Shown: positions 36,176 through 45,460 of the stretch, piece after piece | How the letters are laid out: each line of letters starts with the position of its first letter | Numbering within the stretch: position 1 is the first letter of the stretch | Assembly: GCF_025403485.1 (NCBI RefSeq) | Contig: NZ_CP099966.1 | Coordinates: 1,674,001 to 1,738,000, forward strand | DNA length: 64,000 bases | Direction: 5' to 3' | Origin: Chryseobacterium paludis | GTDB lineage: Bacteria; Bacteroidota; Bacteroidia; Flavobacteriales; Weeksellaceae | Translations under genes and position numbers: made by a program | Notes under the pieces: generated by a model | The model's input: the letters and a program-made list of their open reading frames with translations, nothing else | What the model was told of the DNA's origin: nothing | Database searches by the model: none

Positions 36176-36652
36176 TTAAGGCTTGTTCTTTGACTTTCCA
36201 GAGCTTTTTTTAATCTCTGTATATAATGCCTCTAGTTCTTTAGGTGGCTTCCCTTCATCGAAACTAGCGGAAGTGAATGTAGATCCATTGGACACAATCA
36301 CGATTGTTGCAGACAAAGCCTGATCGGAATACCTTCCTGTAGTGGGTGATTGAAGTTGTGATATTTTCGATAAATCAATCATTTCCGCTTGTGTGGATAT
36401 ACTCTTCCAATAAGAAGGGGGAATAGAAGATTTTACAGCTTCTCCATTTAAACTTGATACTATAAATGTAGGGGTAAATACAGTACTTTCATTAATACCT
36501 CTTGTTTGTTCTATTAATTGAATATTTTCAATATTCTGTACTTTCATCGAAGTAGTTGATTTATTTTCGTTGTTTTCATTTTTACTCTGATGAAAACAAC
36601 CTGTATTAAAAATTATCAAAATAATATTAATTGTCAAAAATCGCTTTTTCAT
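36176..36652 (-). CDS. Hypothetical lipoprotein
   Basis: The 158-residue precursor carries a lipoprotein signal (MKKRFLTINIILIIF then NTGC, Cys at about 19), a low-complexity Asn/Glu/Lys linker, and a region with VFTPTFIVSSLNGEAVKS and ATIVIVSNGSTFTSASFDEG. The C-terminal tail is Lys/Ser-rich. I do not recognise the family. It diverges from the secreted M43 protease gene with a 96-bp shared upstream region, so the two may share control, but no partner function can be claimed. Confidence 0.65.
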   Translation of the reverse strand: MKKRFLTINIILIIFNTGCFHQSKNENNENKSTTSMKVQNIENIQLIEQTRGINESTVFTPTFIVSSLNGEAVKSSIPPSYWKSISTQAEMIDLSKISQLQSPTTGRYSDQALSATIVIVSNGSTFTSASFDEGKPPKELEALYTEIKKSSGKSKNKP

Positions 36653-36716
36653 TGTGTATTTTTTATTTTATTATGATATTTTATGATTGTTAAGTCTGTT
36701 TTTTAATAAATTATTA

Positions 36717-36724
36717 TATATTTG
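36717..36724 (+). promoter_or_regulatory. Bacteroidota -7 box (TATATTTG)
   Basis: A perfect TAnnTTTG box lies 24 bases before the ATG at 36749. It argues against the upstream TTG at 36722 as a start codon, since that would lie inside the promoter box. The -33 TTG at 36687 is further off than usual. Confidence 0.6.
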
Positions 36725-36748
36725 CTAAAATACAAAATTATTATAATA

Positions 36749-38758
36749 ATGACAAAATCTATTATTTCGAAAATTTCTTTAACTCTTTCCATTTTTATTG
36801 TTACCGGAATGGTGAACGCTCAAAATAAAAAAGAGATAAAGTTTCAAAAACAATCAACAGAAGGGAATACAGATCCCCGAGGTATTGAAAGATGTGCAAC
36901 CAATGAATATGAAGATGCTTTAAAAGCGAAATTTCCGGGAAGACTAACAACAGAACAATTTGAATCCTGGTTAGCTCCTTTAATAGAAAAGGCTAAGCTG
37001 AATAAATCCCAAAACGGAAATGTTATTACCATACCTGTAGTAGTACACGTAATTCATAGTGGACAAAATATTGGAGTAGCTCCCAATATTCCAGATGCCC
37101 AGGTAATGTCTCAGATTACCGTTATGACTAATGATTTTAGAAAATTAGCCAATACTCCAGGTTTCAACTCCAGCCTAGTAGGAGCTGATACTGAAATACA
37201 ATTCGTACTTGCTAAAGTAGATCCTAACGGAAACCCTACCAATGGCATTGACAGAAAAAATCTTTGTCAGGAATACTGGAGCAAAGATCATATTGATAGC
37301 ATTGTAAAGCCTCAAACTATTTGGGATCCTACTAAATATATGAATATGTGGAGCATTGATTTCGCAAGAAATGGACTTTTAGGATATGCACAATTTCCTT
37401 CCAACTCCAGTCTTGCAGGATTAGATGCAAATGGAGGACTAGCTAATACAGATGGTGTGGTTGCCGGTTATAATACTTTTGGAAGTATAGATTATAACGA
37501 CGGAACATTTATTATGCAACCTGGTTATGACAGAGGAAGAACAATGACCCATGAAGTTGGACATTTTGTAGGATTGAGACACATCTGGGGAGATGCAACA
37601 TGTGGAAACGATTACTGTGCAGATACCCCTACTGCACACGGTGCCAATTACAGTTGTAATGCCAGTATTCCAAGCTGTGATAATCCAGCAGTATTTGAAA
37701 TGGTTCAAAATTATATGGATTACACCAATGATACTTGTATGAATATTTATACTAATGATCAGAAGACAAGAATCAGGGCAGTGATGGACAATTCTCCAAG
37801 AAGAAAGGAATTGAAGACATCTAACACTGATCAGGCAATTCCATTGTTTGCAAACGATGCCGAAATAAAATATGACGGAGGCTGCTCAATAGGTGTTACT
37901 AATTGTGGAGCTGGTGTATTACGCCTTGTTATATATAACAGAGGAACAAGTAATTTGACCTCTGCAGTTGTTTCCTACTCATTTAATGGAGGAACGGCTC
38001 AAAATTATAACTGGACTGGTAATCTAGCTCAAGACAAATCAAGTGTAATCCTTATTCCTGTAGATAACACTATTACATCTTCACCTGTTTCTGTTTCTAT
38101 AGTATCAGCTAATGGAAGTGCTGATCAAAGAAGTACGAATAATGTTTCAACAGGTAATTATGTAAAACCTGTAGCGCCTGAATATTTTGCAACAACTACT
38201 GTAACGTTCAAATTACTAAGAGACAGATATGGCAGAGAAACGAGATGGAATTTAAAAAATAGCGCTGGGCAAGTTATCAAATCCGGAGCTTACTCTAACA
38301 CTCCAGCTGGACAACCAAGCCCCTCTTTAATCACTCAAACATGGACACTGCCATTGGATTGTTATGTATTCACAATCTCTGATGATTTTGGCGATGGATT
38401 AAGTGACGGAGGGTATGTAAAACTATCTACAAGTACTGGCCAGGTTATATATCATGCAACTGACGATTTTGGATTCTACGGAACTAAAGCATTTACGACT
38501 CAGAACAATCTGGGAATCCACGAAACTACTAAAAACAATAAGTTTGGTATATACCCTAATCCTGTAAATGATATCCTCAACATCGTTAACATCTCTGGAA
38601 AAACCCAATTTGAAATTCATAATGCAGTAGGACAGATTGTTAAAAAAGGGAACGTTAATAATAGCCAGATTCGTGTATCTGATTTAACCAAAGGAACCTA
38701 TACCATCACAATAAATAATGATAAAATCTCTGAAAGCATTAAATTCATTAAGAAATAA
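36749..38758 (+). CDS. Secreted M43-type zinc metalloprotease with T9SS sorting domain
   Basis: The 669-residue precursor has a signal peptide ending NAQ, a propeptide to about 90, then a pappalysin-like (M43) catalytic domain with the zinc motif HEVGHFVGLRH (H268, E269, H272, H278) and the Met-turn VQNYMDYTNDTC. Disulphide-prone Cys flank it. A CARDB-like and a CUB-like region follow (YVFTISDDFGDGLSDGGY). The last 70 residues are a type A T9SS sorting domain (GIYPNPVNDILNI, GQIVKKGNV, DLTKGTYTITI, SESIKFIKK), so the enzyme is exported across the outer membrane. It probably digests extracellular protein. A terminator follows. Confidence 0.93.
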   Translation: MTKSIISKISLTLSIFIVTGMVNAQNKKEIKFQKQSTEGNTDPRGIERCATNEYEDALKAKFPGRLTTEQFESWLAPLIEKAKLNKSQNGNVITIPVVVHVIHSGQNIGVAPNIPDAQVMSQITVMTNDFRKLANTPGFNSSLVGADTEIQFVLAKVDPNGNPTNGIDRKNLCQEYWSKDHIDSIVKPQTIWDPTKYMNMWSIDFARNGLLGYAQFPSNSSLAGLDANGGLANTDGVVAGYNTFGSIDYNDGTFIMQPGYDRGRTMTHEVGHFVGLRHIWGDATCGNDYCADTPTAHGANYSCNASIPSCDNPAVFEMVQNYMDYTNDTCMNIYTNDQKTRIRAVMDNSPRRKELKTSNTDQAIPLFANDAEIKYDGGCSIGVTNCGAGVLRLVIYNRGTSNLTSAVVSYSFNGGTAQNYNWTGNLAQDKSSVILIPVDNTITSSPVSVSIVSANGSADQRSTNNVSTGNYVKPVAPEYFATTTVTFKLLRDRYGRETRWNLKNSAGQVIKSGAYSNTPAGQPSPSLITQTWTLPLDCYVFTISDDFGDGLSDGGYVKLSTSTGQVIYHATDDFGFYGTKAFTTQNNLGIHETTKNNKFGIYPNPVNDILNIVNISGKTQFEIHNAVGQIVKKGNVNNSQIRVSDLTKGTYTITINNDKISESIKFIKK

Positions 38759-38775
38759 TAAATAGATCAAAATTT

Positions 38776-38806
38776 AAAAATCCCCATGAAAACTGGGGAT
38801 TTTTTA
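38776..38806 (+). terminator. Rho-independent terminator after the M43 protease
   Basis: AAATCCCCA at 38778-38786 pairs with TGGGGATTT at 38794-38802 around a 7-base loop, with a T run to 38805. Confidence 0.88.
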
Positions 38807-38843
38807 TACTTCCTACTTATTCAAAAACCATATTTTACACCAT

Positions 38844-38886
38844 AAAAAATTAGTTCAGGTTTTGCTTTGCAAAACCTGAACTAATT
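38844..38886 (-). terminator. Rho-independent terminator after the transglutaminase-like gene
   Basis: A perfect 18-bp stem (AATTAGTTCAGGTTTTGC at 38848-38865 with its complement at 38869-38886), a 3-base loop and a T run in the minus direction. It faces the plus-strand terminator of the convergent gene. Confidence 0.9.
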
Positions 38887-38904
38887 ATAATTAAAATTTT
38901 CAAC

Positions 38905-40926
38905 TTATTTAAATCGCTTTTTAAAGCTGAATTTCAATCTGTTCATTAATCCCGGTTCAATGATATCAATTCCTAATCCGAAGTTACTGTCTGCAACCGT
39001 ATGATGTGCTGTTCTAAAAGCTTCAAATTCTTCCTGAGGAATCTCCAGATTCACTAAAGGTTTATAATCAATAAAAACTGTAGCCCCATTTTTTGTTATC
39101 TTTTTACGGCTTGTATAATCAAAATATGGATTTTTAATTGTACTTTCCTGAACCGTATATTTTTCTTCCGTATCTATCTTCTGATCCGTATACAAATTGA
39201 TCTCATATTTCTCTGTATCGAAATTATGCCAGAAAGGTAAGTCTTTATGTAAGAAATCCCTTGCACTGGCTTTGATCACATTACGATCAAAATACATTAA
39301 GAATCGATTGTTCTGTGGATCTACATAATAAGGTTTGTCAACGGTTGCATGATATTCAATTTTAAATTCATTCAGCTTTTTATCATCGCTTACAATATCT
39401 ATTGAAGCATCTTTAAAGATGTTTCTTACATCCGTTCCATTTCTGTCATTAGAATAATTTAAACTATAGAACAGAAAATTATTCCAGCTGTCTACTACCT
39501 CTCTTTTATTTGTATTTTTAAAATACCTTCTCATAGCATTAGCGCGATTTCCTTTGTAAGTGGTGGTTAATTTTAATTCTCCAGAAGCATTCTGAGCATT
39601 AAATTCAACTTTTTCATCGATACAATAATAAGGATAGCGGTACGCTTTCCTTTGCTGTAGCTCCTGATCAGGTTTTACTTCCAGATAATGCATAAAGTAT
39701 AAAAATCCCCTGTTTTCTATTAATCCAAATTCATCACGAATGGTAGCATCGATAAAGTATTCTTCTCCTTTATAGTTGATCCTTACTACAACATGATTAA
39801 ATGAAAGCAAAGAAGGCAGATAATATTTAATATAATAATCCGTGTGATAATTTACCAGAACTACAGAAGAATCAATTCCTATATAATCTAAAATAACCTT
39901 CAATAAAACACATTTGGCCTTACAGTCACCTTGTTTATTTTCATAGGTCACAGAAGGTTCCTGAGGTTTATGCCCGTTCATTTCATCTGCATTGAAAATA
40001 TAATAGATATTATTCTGAACATACTCAATCGCAAACTGGAGTTTCTCATCCTGATCGGCGATAGCATCCAATTTTTCAATTAATTTCGGAGCAAAATCTT
40101 TTATAGATGATTTATTATAAATCTCTGCATAGATAGGAGCAATATAGTTGGAAAGATCTTTCCAGTTACTTTCTGTTGCGAAATCAATGAAGGGAAAAAT
40201 CTCACGACTTGCATCTACTGGATTGATATAATTTTCTTCCTGAATTGCAAACCTTTCTCCTTTCTTTAGCTGATAGACTTCCGGTTCTAAAACATTCCCC
40301 TGTTCATCTCTAAAGAATACTTTTTTATAGGCTACAGGTTCTTCCCTGTCATTAACGAATGTGAATTGATAACTTCCATATGCCCAATAATTATCCGGGC
40401 TCACCCATACATATTTAGAAAATTCTTTTCTTAAAAAATCACGTTCAGTAAAAGCTTTTACCCTTGAGTCTTCGAGTATTAGAATATCATATAATCTCAA
40501 ATCCTTTATGGTGATATTAATCTTTTTGTTACTGCTTAAAATCCCACCACTACTTTGATTTTCACTATCTAAAACTTTGATCTTCATATCAGGAATTTTA
40601 TCAATTAAAACGCCTTCTCTCAATACACTGATCCTATGAAGATTGTAAACTTCATTTTCTTCAACCACGATATCCATTACGGATGCCCTTTCAAGGTTGG
40701 ATGGTTCATTCAGCGTATAGGCCATACATACATATTCATTGCTTTCTGCATTGCTTGTATAGTAGATCTTATCAAGAAAATAGCAGTAATCCCTTCCTTC
40801 ATTAATTTGCATATTGGAGAAATCCGATTCTTTTATTTTTTCAATAAGCTGCTGATCATCTACGCTTCCCGCCCACGATTCAGGCTTTTGAATTTTGTAA
40901 TTTTCAATTTGAATTTGATTATCCAT
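38905..40926 (-). CDS. DUF3857 / transglutaminase-like protein
   Basis: The 673-residue protein has a DUF3857-type beta-sandwich N-terminus (residues to about 260) with EVYNLHRISVLREGVLIDKI. A transglutaminase-like core follows whose triad can be placed: C335 (KQGDCKAKCVLLKVIL), H378 (LSFNHVVVRI) and D393 (YFIDATI). The C-terminal third is beta-rich. Unlike many relatives it shows no signal peptide, so it may act in the cytoplasm or use another route. Such proteins cross-link or cleave peptides; the substrate is unknown. It stands alone with its own terminator. Confidence 0.88.
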   Translation of the reverse strand: MDNQIQIENYKIQKPESWAGSVDDQQLIEKIKESDFSNMQINEGRDYCYFLDKIYYTSNAESNEYVCMAYTLNEPSNLERASVMDIVVEENEVYNLHRISVLREGVLIDKIPDMKIKVLDSENQSSGGILSSNKKINITIKDLRLYDILILEDSRVKAFTERDFLRKEFSKYVWVSPDNYWAYGSYQFTFVNDREEPVAYKKVFFRDEQGNVLEPEVYQLKKGERFAIQEENYINPVDASREIFPFIDFATESNWKDLSNYIAPIYAEIYNKSSIKDFAPKLIEKLDAIADQDEKLQFAIEYVQNNIYYIFNADEMNGHKPQEPSVTYENKQGDCKAKCVLLKVILDYIGIDSSVVLVNYHTDYYIKYYLPSLLSFNHVVVRINYKGEEYFIDATIRDEFGLIENRGFLYFMHYLEVKPDQELQQRKAYRYPYYCIDEKVEFNAQNASGELKLTTTYKGNRANAMRRYFKNTNKREVVDSWNNFLFYSLNYSNDRNGTDVRNIFKDASIDIVSDDKKLNEFKIEYHATVDKPYYVDPQNNRFLMYFDRNVIKASARDFLHKDLPFWHNFDTEKYEINLYTDQKIDTEEKYTVQESTIKNPYFDYTSRKKITKNGATVFIDYKPLVNLEIPQEEFEAFRTAHHTVADSNFGLGIDIIEPGLMNRLKFSFKKRFK

Positions 40927-41076
40927 ATTATTATTTGCTATTTAATGTGTTTTGATTGAAATAATTAAGGGGGATGAAATTAAATAATTAAAAATTAAAA
41001 AACAAGAGTAGAACAGCGACGATTCTTAATTTGCATTCGGCACAGTAATTGTCGCGTTTTTTTTAAAATTAGATTT

Positions 41077-41424
41077 ATGAAAAATATGATGACCGTTTTA
41101 AAAGGCGCTTTTCCAGTATTGGCTATTGCTGTATTAACACAATGTACAACTTCTGCAAAAGTTTCTGACGGAAGTGAAAAGACTTTTATTGTAGGACCTC
41201 AAACCGCTGACTGCACAGGAGTAGCACCAATGAAGTGTCTTCAGGTTAAAGAAAAGGCTTCAGAAAACTGGACTAATTTCTACAGTAACATTGAAGGATT
41301 TACCTACGAACCAGGATATGAATATGTATTAAAAGTAAAAACTGAAAAAATAGCAAATCCGCCTGCCGATGGATCTTCTATCAAATATACTTTGATAAAT
41401 CAGGTTTCTAAAACAAAAAAATAG
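41077..41424 (+). CDS. DUF4377 lipoprotein
   Basis: The 115-residue precursor has a signal with lipobox LTQC at about 23. The mature domain has FIVGPQTADCTGVAPMKCLQ, then WTNFYSNIEGFTYEPGYEYV and LKVKTEKIANPPADGSSIKY, which is the DUF4377 pattern (often linked to META/HslJ-type proteins). The two Cys at TADC and MKC likely form a disulphide. Its function is not known. It is followed by a bidirectional terminator shared with the convergent band-7 gene. Confidence 0.85.
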   Translation: MKNMMTVLKGAFPVLAIAVLTQCTTSAKVSDGSEKTFIVGPQTADCTGVAPMKCLQVKEKASENWTNFYSNIEGFTYEPGYEYVLKVKTEKIANPPADGSSIKYTLINQVSKTKK

Positions 41425-41426
41425 TA

Positions 41427-41453
41427 AAAGCCTCCTAATATTGGGAGGCTTTA
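41427..41453. terminator. Bidirectional terminator between DUF4377 and band-7 genes
   Basis: AAAGCCTCC at 41427-41435 pairs with GGAGGCTTT at 41444-41452; T-rich sequence follows on both strands. Confidence 0.85.
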
Positions 41454-41475
41454 CTTTTATTATACATTTGATATG

Positions 41476-42408
41476 TTAGTGTTCATGATCTTTTGGGGGT
41501 GGTGTATACTTTCCTTTGGTTGTTTCACCTACTGCATTTGCTGTAGTCATGGCAACCACCAGATCGTTAAGCATTCCACTTGCTGCTGTAGGTGAATTAG
41601 GAAGCAAAACCAAACTGCTCCTATTTGTCGCACCTATTGAATGTAAAGTATCATAATGCTGCGTAACAACAATCAGTGCTGATGCTTCATGAGAATTGAT
41701 ATCTACATTATTCAGCATTCTTACAGATTCCTCAAGACCTTTAGCAATTTCCCTTCTTTGATCTGCAATTCCCTGTCCTTGTAATTTTTTAGATTCTGCC
41801 TCTGCTTTTGCAACGGCTACGATTCTTATTCTTTGTGCTTCTGATTCATATTCAGCAGCAGTTTTTTCCCTTTCTGCAGCATTGATTCTGTTCATCGCAT
41901 GTTTTACCTGTTCATCAGGATCGATATCTGTTACCAAAGCTTTAATAATATCATAGCCATAACTCTGCATTGCTTCCTGAAGCTCCGCCTTCACGGCAAC
42001 AGCAATATCATCTTTTTTCAGGAAAACATCATCCAGCTTCAGTTTTGGAACTTCTGCTCTTACCACATCAAAAACGTAAGAAGTAATTTGATCATGTGGA
42101 CTTTCTAAACGATAAAAAGCATCCGCTACCTGTGATCTGATCACCTGGAACTGAACTGAAATCTTCATTTTCACGAAAACATTATCCAGTGTTTTTGTAT
42201 CGATCATAACATCTAATTGCTGAATTCTAAGATTCATTCTTTTAGAGATCTTATCTAAATAAGGTATTTTCAATTGCAAACCTGCATGACGAACAGAATG
42301 AAATTTTCCCAAACGCTCTACAATAGCTGCTGTTTCCTGTTTTACAGTAAAAAAGGACGCAAATAAGGTAACAAGTCCAATGAAAATAATAATGCCTAAA
42401 TATGCCAT
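41476..42408 (-). CDS. SPFH/band-7 membrane protein
   Basis: The 310-residue protein has one N-terminal membrane segment (MAYLGIIIFIGLVTLFASFF), then the band-7 domain: TVKQETAAIVERLGKFHSVR, HAGLQLKIPYLDKISKRMNL, LRIQQLDVMIDTKTLDNVFV and ITSYVFDVVRAEVPKLKLDD. The helical part MNRINAAEREKTAAEYESEA with AQRIRIVAVAKAEAESKKLQ forms the usual coiled coil, and a short His-rich tail ends the protein. Members make large membrane-microdomain oligomers (stomatin/HflK-like). It is probably a membrane-organisation or protease-regulating protein. No NfeD-type partner gene is adjacent. Confidence 0.92.
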   Translation of the reverse strand: MAYLGIIIFIGLVTLFASFFTVKQETAAIVERLGKFHSVRHAGLQLKIPYLDKISKRMNLRIQQLDVMIDTKTLDNVFVKMKISVQFQVIRSQVADAFYRLESPHDQITSYVFDVVRAEVPKLKLDDVFLKKDDIAVAVKAELQEAMQSYGYDIIKALVTDIDPDEQVKHAMNRINAAEREKTAAEYESEAQRIRIVAVAKAEAESKKLQGQGIADQRREIAKGLEESVRMLNNVDINSHEASALIVVTQHYDTLHSIGATNRSSLVLLPNSPTAASGMLNDLVVAMTTANAVGETTKGKYTPPPKDHEH

Positions 42409-42471
42409 AGTATAATTTTTAATCGATTAGTCGTATAAGTTACGCATTTGTTATTTTTAATTCTATTAAAA

Positions 42472-43830
42472 TTACATGGTCATCCCTATATCGATACCCT
42501 TTATTTTTCTGTAGAGATCAGTAGCATAATTATCCGTCATTCCCGACACAAAATCAATAACCCCCAATACTTTCTGATAATCTGTTCCACCCTCATATAG
42601 AAATTGATTAGGTAAAAGTTTTAACGCCATTTTATCGTAGGATTTTCTTTCGTCTTTCGATTTTAAAACAGAAGGAATAAAATGATCTAGCAACTCATAC
42701 ATTACATTATATCCTGCATTTTCAATTTCAACGACAGCTTTATGATTGTAGATCTTCTCAATAGAGAAACTTTCAATATCCTGTAGTGTTTTATTATTCG
42801 ATTTATAAATATCAAGTAACGCCCTATCTAAATTACCATGAAGAATTGTTTCAAAATTCTCTTTATAGGTTTCAATTGATTTGTTGATCAGTGCATTAAT
42901 CACTTTAGCCCTTAAATAGGAAATCCTTTCATTATCATTAGAAATAGACGTTAACTTCTGCTCTACTCTTTTTGTATCTTGGTTTTCAGATTTTATCAAT
43001 TCTAAAAATAAATTCTCACAATCTGCTGTAGAAACAATTCCCAATCGGTGGGCATCTTCCATATCAATGATATTGTAACAGATGTCATCCGCAGCTTCCA
43101 CGAGCCACACAAATGGATGCCTTTTAAAGATATGAGGTTCATTACTTTCACATATCAGATTTGTTTTTTCAGCGATCTCTAAGAATGTTTCTTTTTCATT
43201 TTGAAAGAACCCGAATTTTTTTCGGTGTATAATTCCTTTTTGTCTGGCGATTGCTTCACAAGGGTATTTTGCAATACTTGCCAGTGTCGTTAAAGTAAGC
43301 TGAATTCCGCCTTCATCCTTTCCTTGCTGTTGATGAGCTAAAACCCTTATCGCATTGGCATTCCCTTCAAAATTAACCAAATCTGCCCATTCTTTCTCTA
43401 AAAACTTAGGTTTCAAATCCTTTTCATTTCTTTCAAAATAGCTTGCAATAGCATCTTCTCCTGAGTGTCCGAATGCGGGATTACCTACATCATGACATAA
43501 ACATGCTGCCGCTATCACATTGCCCAAATTATGCAGATAAAAATTTTTAGAATCTTCTGTAAGTTCATTCACATAATTTTCAGAAATAAACTCTCCAATA
43601 ATACTTCCCAAACTTCTTCCAACTGATGAAACTTCTAAAGAATGTGTAAGACGGTTATGTACAAAAACACTTCCAGGAAGTGGAAAGACCTGTGTTTTAT
43701 TTTGTAATCTTCTAAAAGCAGCCGAGAAGATAATCCTGTCAAAATCTCTCTGAAAATCTGTTCTGGATGCTATAGTATGTGGGTTATTTCCGGTACGCTG
43801 ATTGGTAAAAATCTGATTTAAATTCATCAT
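42472..43830 (-). CDS. dgt: Deoxyguanosinetriphosphate triphosphohydrolase-like HD enzyme
   Basis: The 452-residue HD-domain hydrolase splits dGTP to deoxyguanosine and triphosphate. The metal-binding residues are H63 in HNRLTHSLEVSSVGR and H113-D114 in CLCHDVGNPAFGH; the second part has EAADDICYNIIDMEDAHRLG with the closing Asp. The N-terminal FQRDFDRIIFSAAFRRLQNKTQVF is a family signature. The length is normal for the dGTPase-like branch. It controls dNTP pools. It diverges from the glycosylase gene at 43898 with a short 67-bp spacer, a plausible genome-maintenance pair. Confidence 0.93.
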   Translation of the reverse strand: MMNLNQIFTNQRTGNNPHTIASRTDFQRDFDRIIFSAAFRRLQNKTQVFPLPGSVFVHNRLTHSLEVSSVGRSLGSIIGEFISENYVNELTEDSKNFYLHNLGNVIAAACLCHDVGNPAFGHSGEDAIASYFERNEKDLKPKFLEKEWADLVNFEGNANAIRVLAHQQQGKDEGGIQLTLTTLASIAKYPCEAIARQKGIIHRKKFGFFQNEKETFLEIAEKTNLICESNEPHIFKRHPFVWLVEAADDICYNIIDMEDAHRLGIVSTADCENLFLELIKSENQDTKRVEQKLTSISNDNERISYLRAKVINALINKSIETYKENFETILHGNLDRALLDIYKSNNKTLQDIESFSIEKIYNHKAVVEIENAGYNVMYELLDHFIPSVLKSKDERKSYDKMALKLLPNQFLYEGGTDYQKVLGVIDFVSGMTDNYATDLYRKIKGIDIGMTM

Positions 43831-43897
43831 TTTTCAAAATTACTTCAAATTTTACTTTTACGGAATACTATTTGAATTTTTATAGAAAATTAAAGCT

Positions 43898-44632
43898 ATG
43901 CCAGAAGGACCGTCTATATTATTAATGAAAGAAAGTCTGCAGGAATTTGTAGGCAGGAAAGTGACTGAAGCTTCAGGAAATGCTAAATTTGAAAAGAAAG
44001 CATTAGTAGGGAAAACCCTTCTTGATATCAGAACTTTTGGAAAACAAACCTACCTCGTTTTTCATGCTGTGAGTGTCCGAATTCATTTACTGATGTTTGG
44101 TTCTTATAGCATTAATGAACAGACAAAGCCTGACAAGAGCCTGCGATTATCATTAAAGTTCAAATCCGGATCTATGTATTTTTATACATGTTCTGTAAAG
44201 CTCGTCGAAGCTGAGTTCTTAACAACCATCGATTGGGAAGCTGATATCATGAGTGAGGATTGGAATCCCAAGAAAGCTGAAAAGAAACTAAAAGCAAAAC
44301 CAGAAATGATGGTTTGTGATGCTTTAATGAATCAGGATATTTTTTCCGGTGTGGGAAACATCATCAAAAATGAAGTCCTATTCAGAATCGGAGTACAGCC
44401 TGAGAGTAAGACTGGAAATCTTCCACCTAAAAAATTAAAGGAACTTATTAAAGAGGCCAGAAATTATAGCTTCGACTTTTTAAAATGGAAGAGAGAATTT
44501 GTTTTGAAAAAACACTGGCTTGTTCATACCAAAAGTACTTGCCCCAAATGTGGTCAGAAACTCATTAAAAAGCAAACCGGCATTGGGAAAAGGCGGAGTT
44601 TTTATTGTGAAAAGGATCAAAAATTTTATTAG
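43898..44632 (+). CDS. nei: Fpg/Nei-family DNA glycosylase (endonuclease VIII-like)
   Basis: The 244-residue protein begins MPEGPSI, giving the catalytic P2 and E3 after Met removal. The helix-two-turn-helix has QDIFSGVGNIIKNEVLFRIG, and the zinc-finger end is CPKCGQKLIKKQTG with RRSFYCEKDQKFY. The fourth zinc ligand, normally Cys, is Asp here (C215, C218, C237, D240; codon GAT at 44615), so metal binding may be altered or use Asp. The enzyme excises oxidised bases. Fpg is the alternative, but the sequence near the N-terminus (short MPEGP, followed by SILLMKESL) fits the Nei side. It is convergent with the response-regulator gene. Confidence 0.88.
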   Translation: MPEGPSILLMKESLQEFVGRKVTEASGNAKFEKKALVGKTLLDIRTFGKQTYLVFHAVSVRIHLLMFGSYSINEQTKPDKSLRLSLKFKSGSMYFYTCSVKLVEAEFLTTIDWEADIMSEDWNPKKAEKKLKAKPEMMVCDALMNQDIFSGVGNIIKNEVLFRIGVQPESKTGNLPPKKLKELIKEARNYSFDFLKWKREFVLKKHWLVHTKSTCPKCGQKLIKKQTGIGKRRSFYCEKDQKFY

Positions 44633-44734
44633 TTTCTATAATATATATCATTAAAACAATAACAAAAAAACTAATAACAAGTTATAAGGTTTATTGGACA
44701 AAAATACAGCTAAAGCCTGAAATTGTTTCTAAAT

Positions 44735-45460
44735 CTAAACGTCAGAATTTAAAAACCCACCTGTATATTTTGTAAAAAAATCTAATTTATATACCTCTCC
44801 TATGGGAATTTCTGAATCATTGATATAAATATTGTGATTATCAAAAGAGTCAATATAATCAATGTTAATTACATATGATTTACTAACCCTTATAAAAGAA
44901 TCCGATGTAATTTTCTGATGAATAGTTTTCAGGTTCATTGCTGTAATCAGTTTCTGATTTTGAGTATGAATAACAACATAGTCCTTTAAACCTTCAATAT
45001 ACTTAATATCTACAAAATTGATTTTATAAAATCTTCGTTCCGCTTTAATAAATAAAAAATCGGCTGTATTAGACTCCACGGTACTTTTTATGGTGTCTGC
45101 AGATAAAAGTTCAGTATACAGAATGGCTTTATCTATTGCTTTTTTTAACCTTTGCTTATCAATAGGTTTCAATAAATAATCCACCGCTTCCAGTTCATAA
45201 CTTTTCAAAGCATATTGTGAATAAGCGGTTGTAAAGATGATTAAAGTACGCTTTGGAAGCATTTCTACAAATTCCAATCCAGTCATCAAAGGCATTTCTA
45301 TATCCAGAAATATGAAATCAACTAAGTTATTCTTAAGAAAATCCAAAGCGGAATGTGCATTAGAAAATTCACCAAGAATCTCAATTTTAGAAACTTCATT
45401 AATTAAAGAATGCATTTCTGCTCTTGCCAAAGGCTCGTCATCTATGATAATACAATTCAT
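44735..45460 (-). CDS. LytTR-family response regulator
   Basis: The 241-residue protein has a receiver domain with phosphoacceptor D53 (FIFLDIEMPLMTG), the TTAYSQYALKSYELEAVDYL segment, and K98. A C-terminal LytTR DNA-binding domain covers 138-236 (FLFIKAERRFYKINFVDIKY, IEGLKDYVVIH, and FIRVSKSYVINIDYIDSFDN). Such regulators typically bind two direct 9-bp elements spaced by about 12 bp. The sensor kinase gene overlaps it by 4 bp (45457-45460), so it is translated with the kinase. The candidate binding sites are at 46586-46660. It probably regulates its own operon and the divergent genes. Confidence 0.93.
   Translation of the reverse strand: MNCIIIDDEPLARAEMHSLINEVSKIEILGEFSNAHSALDFLKNNLVDFIFLDIEMPLMTGLEFVEMLPKRTLIIFTTAYSQYALKSYELEAVDYLLKPIDKQRLKKAIDKAILYTELLSADTIKSTVESNTADFLFIKAERRFYKINFVDIKYIEGLKDYVVIHTQNQKLITAMNLKTIHQKITSDSFIRVSKSYVINIDYIDSFDNHNIYINDSEIPIGEVYKLDFFTKYTGGFLNSDV

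Noticed and set aside
36722..36748. Upstream TTG as the start of the M43 protease
   Set aside because: It would lie inside the -7 box at 36717-36724, and the ATG at 36749 gives a normal signal peptide.
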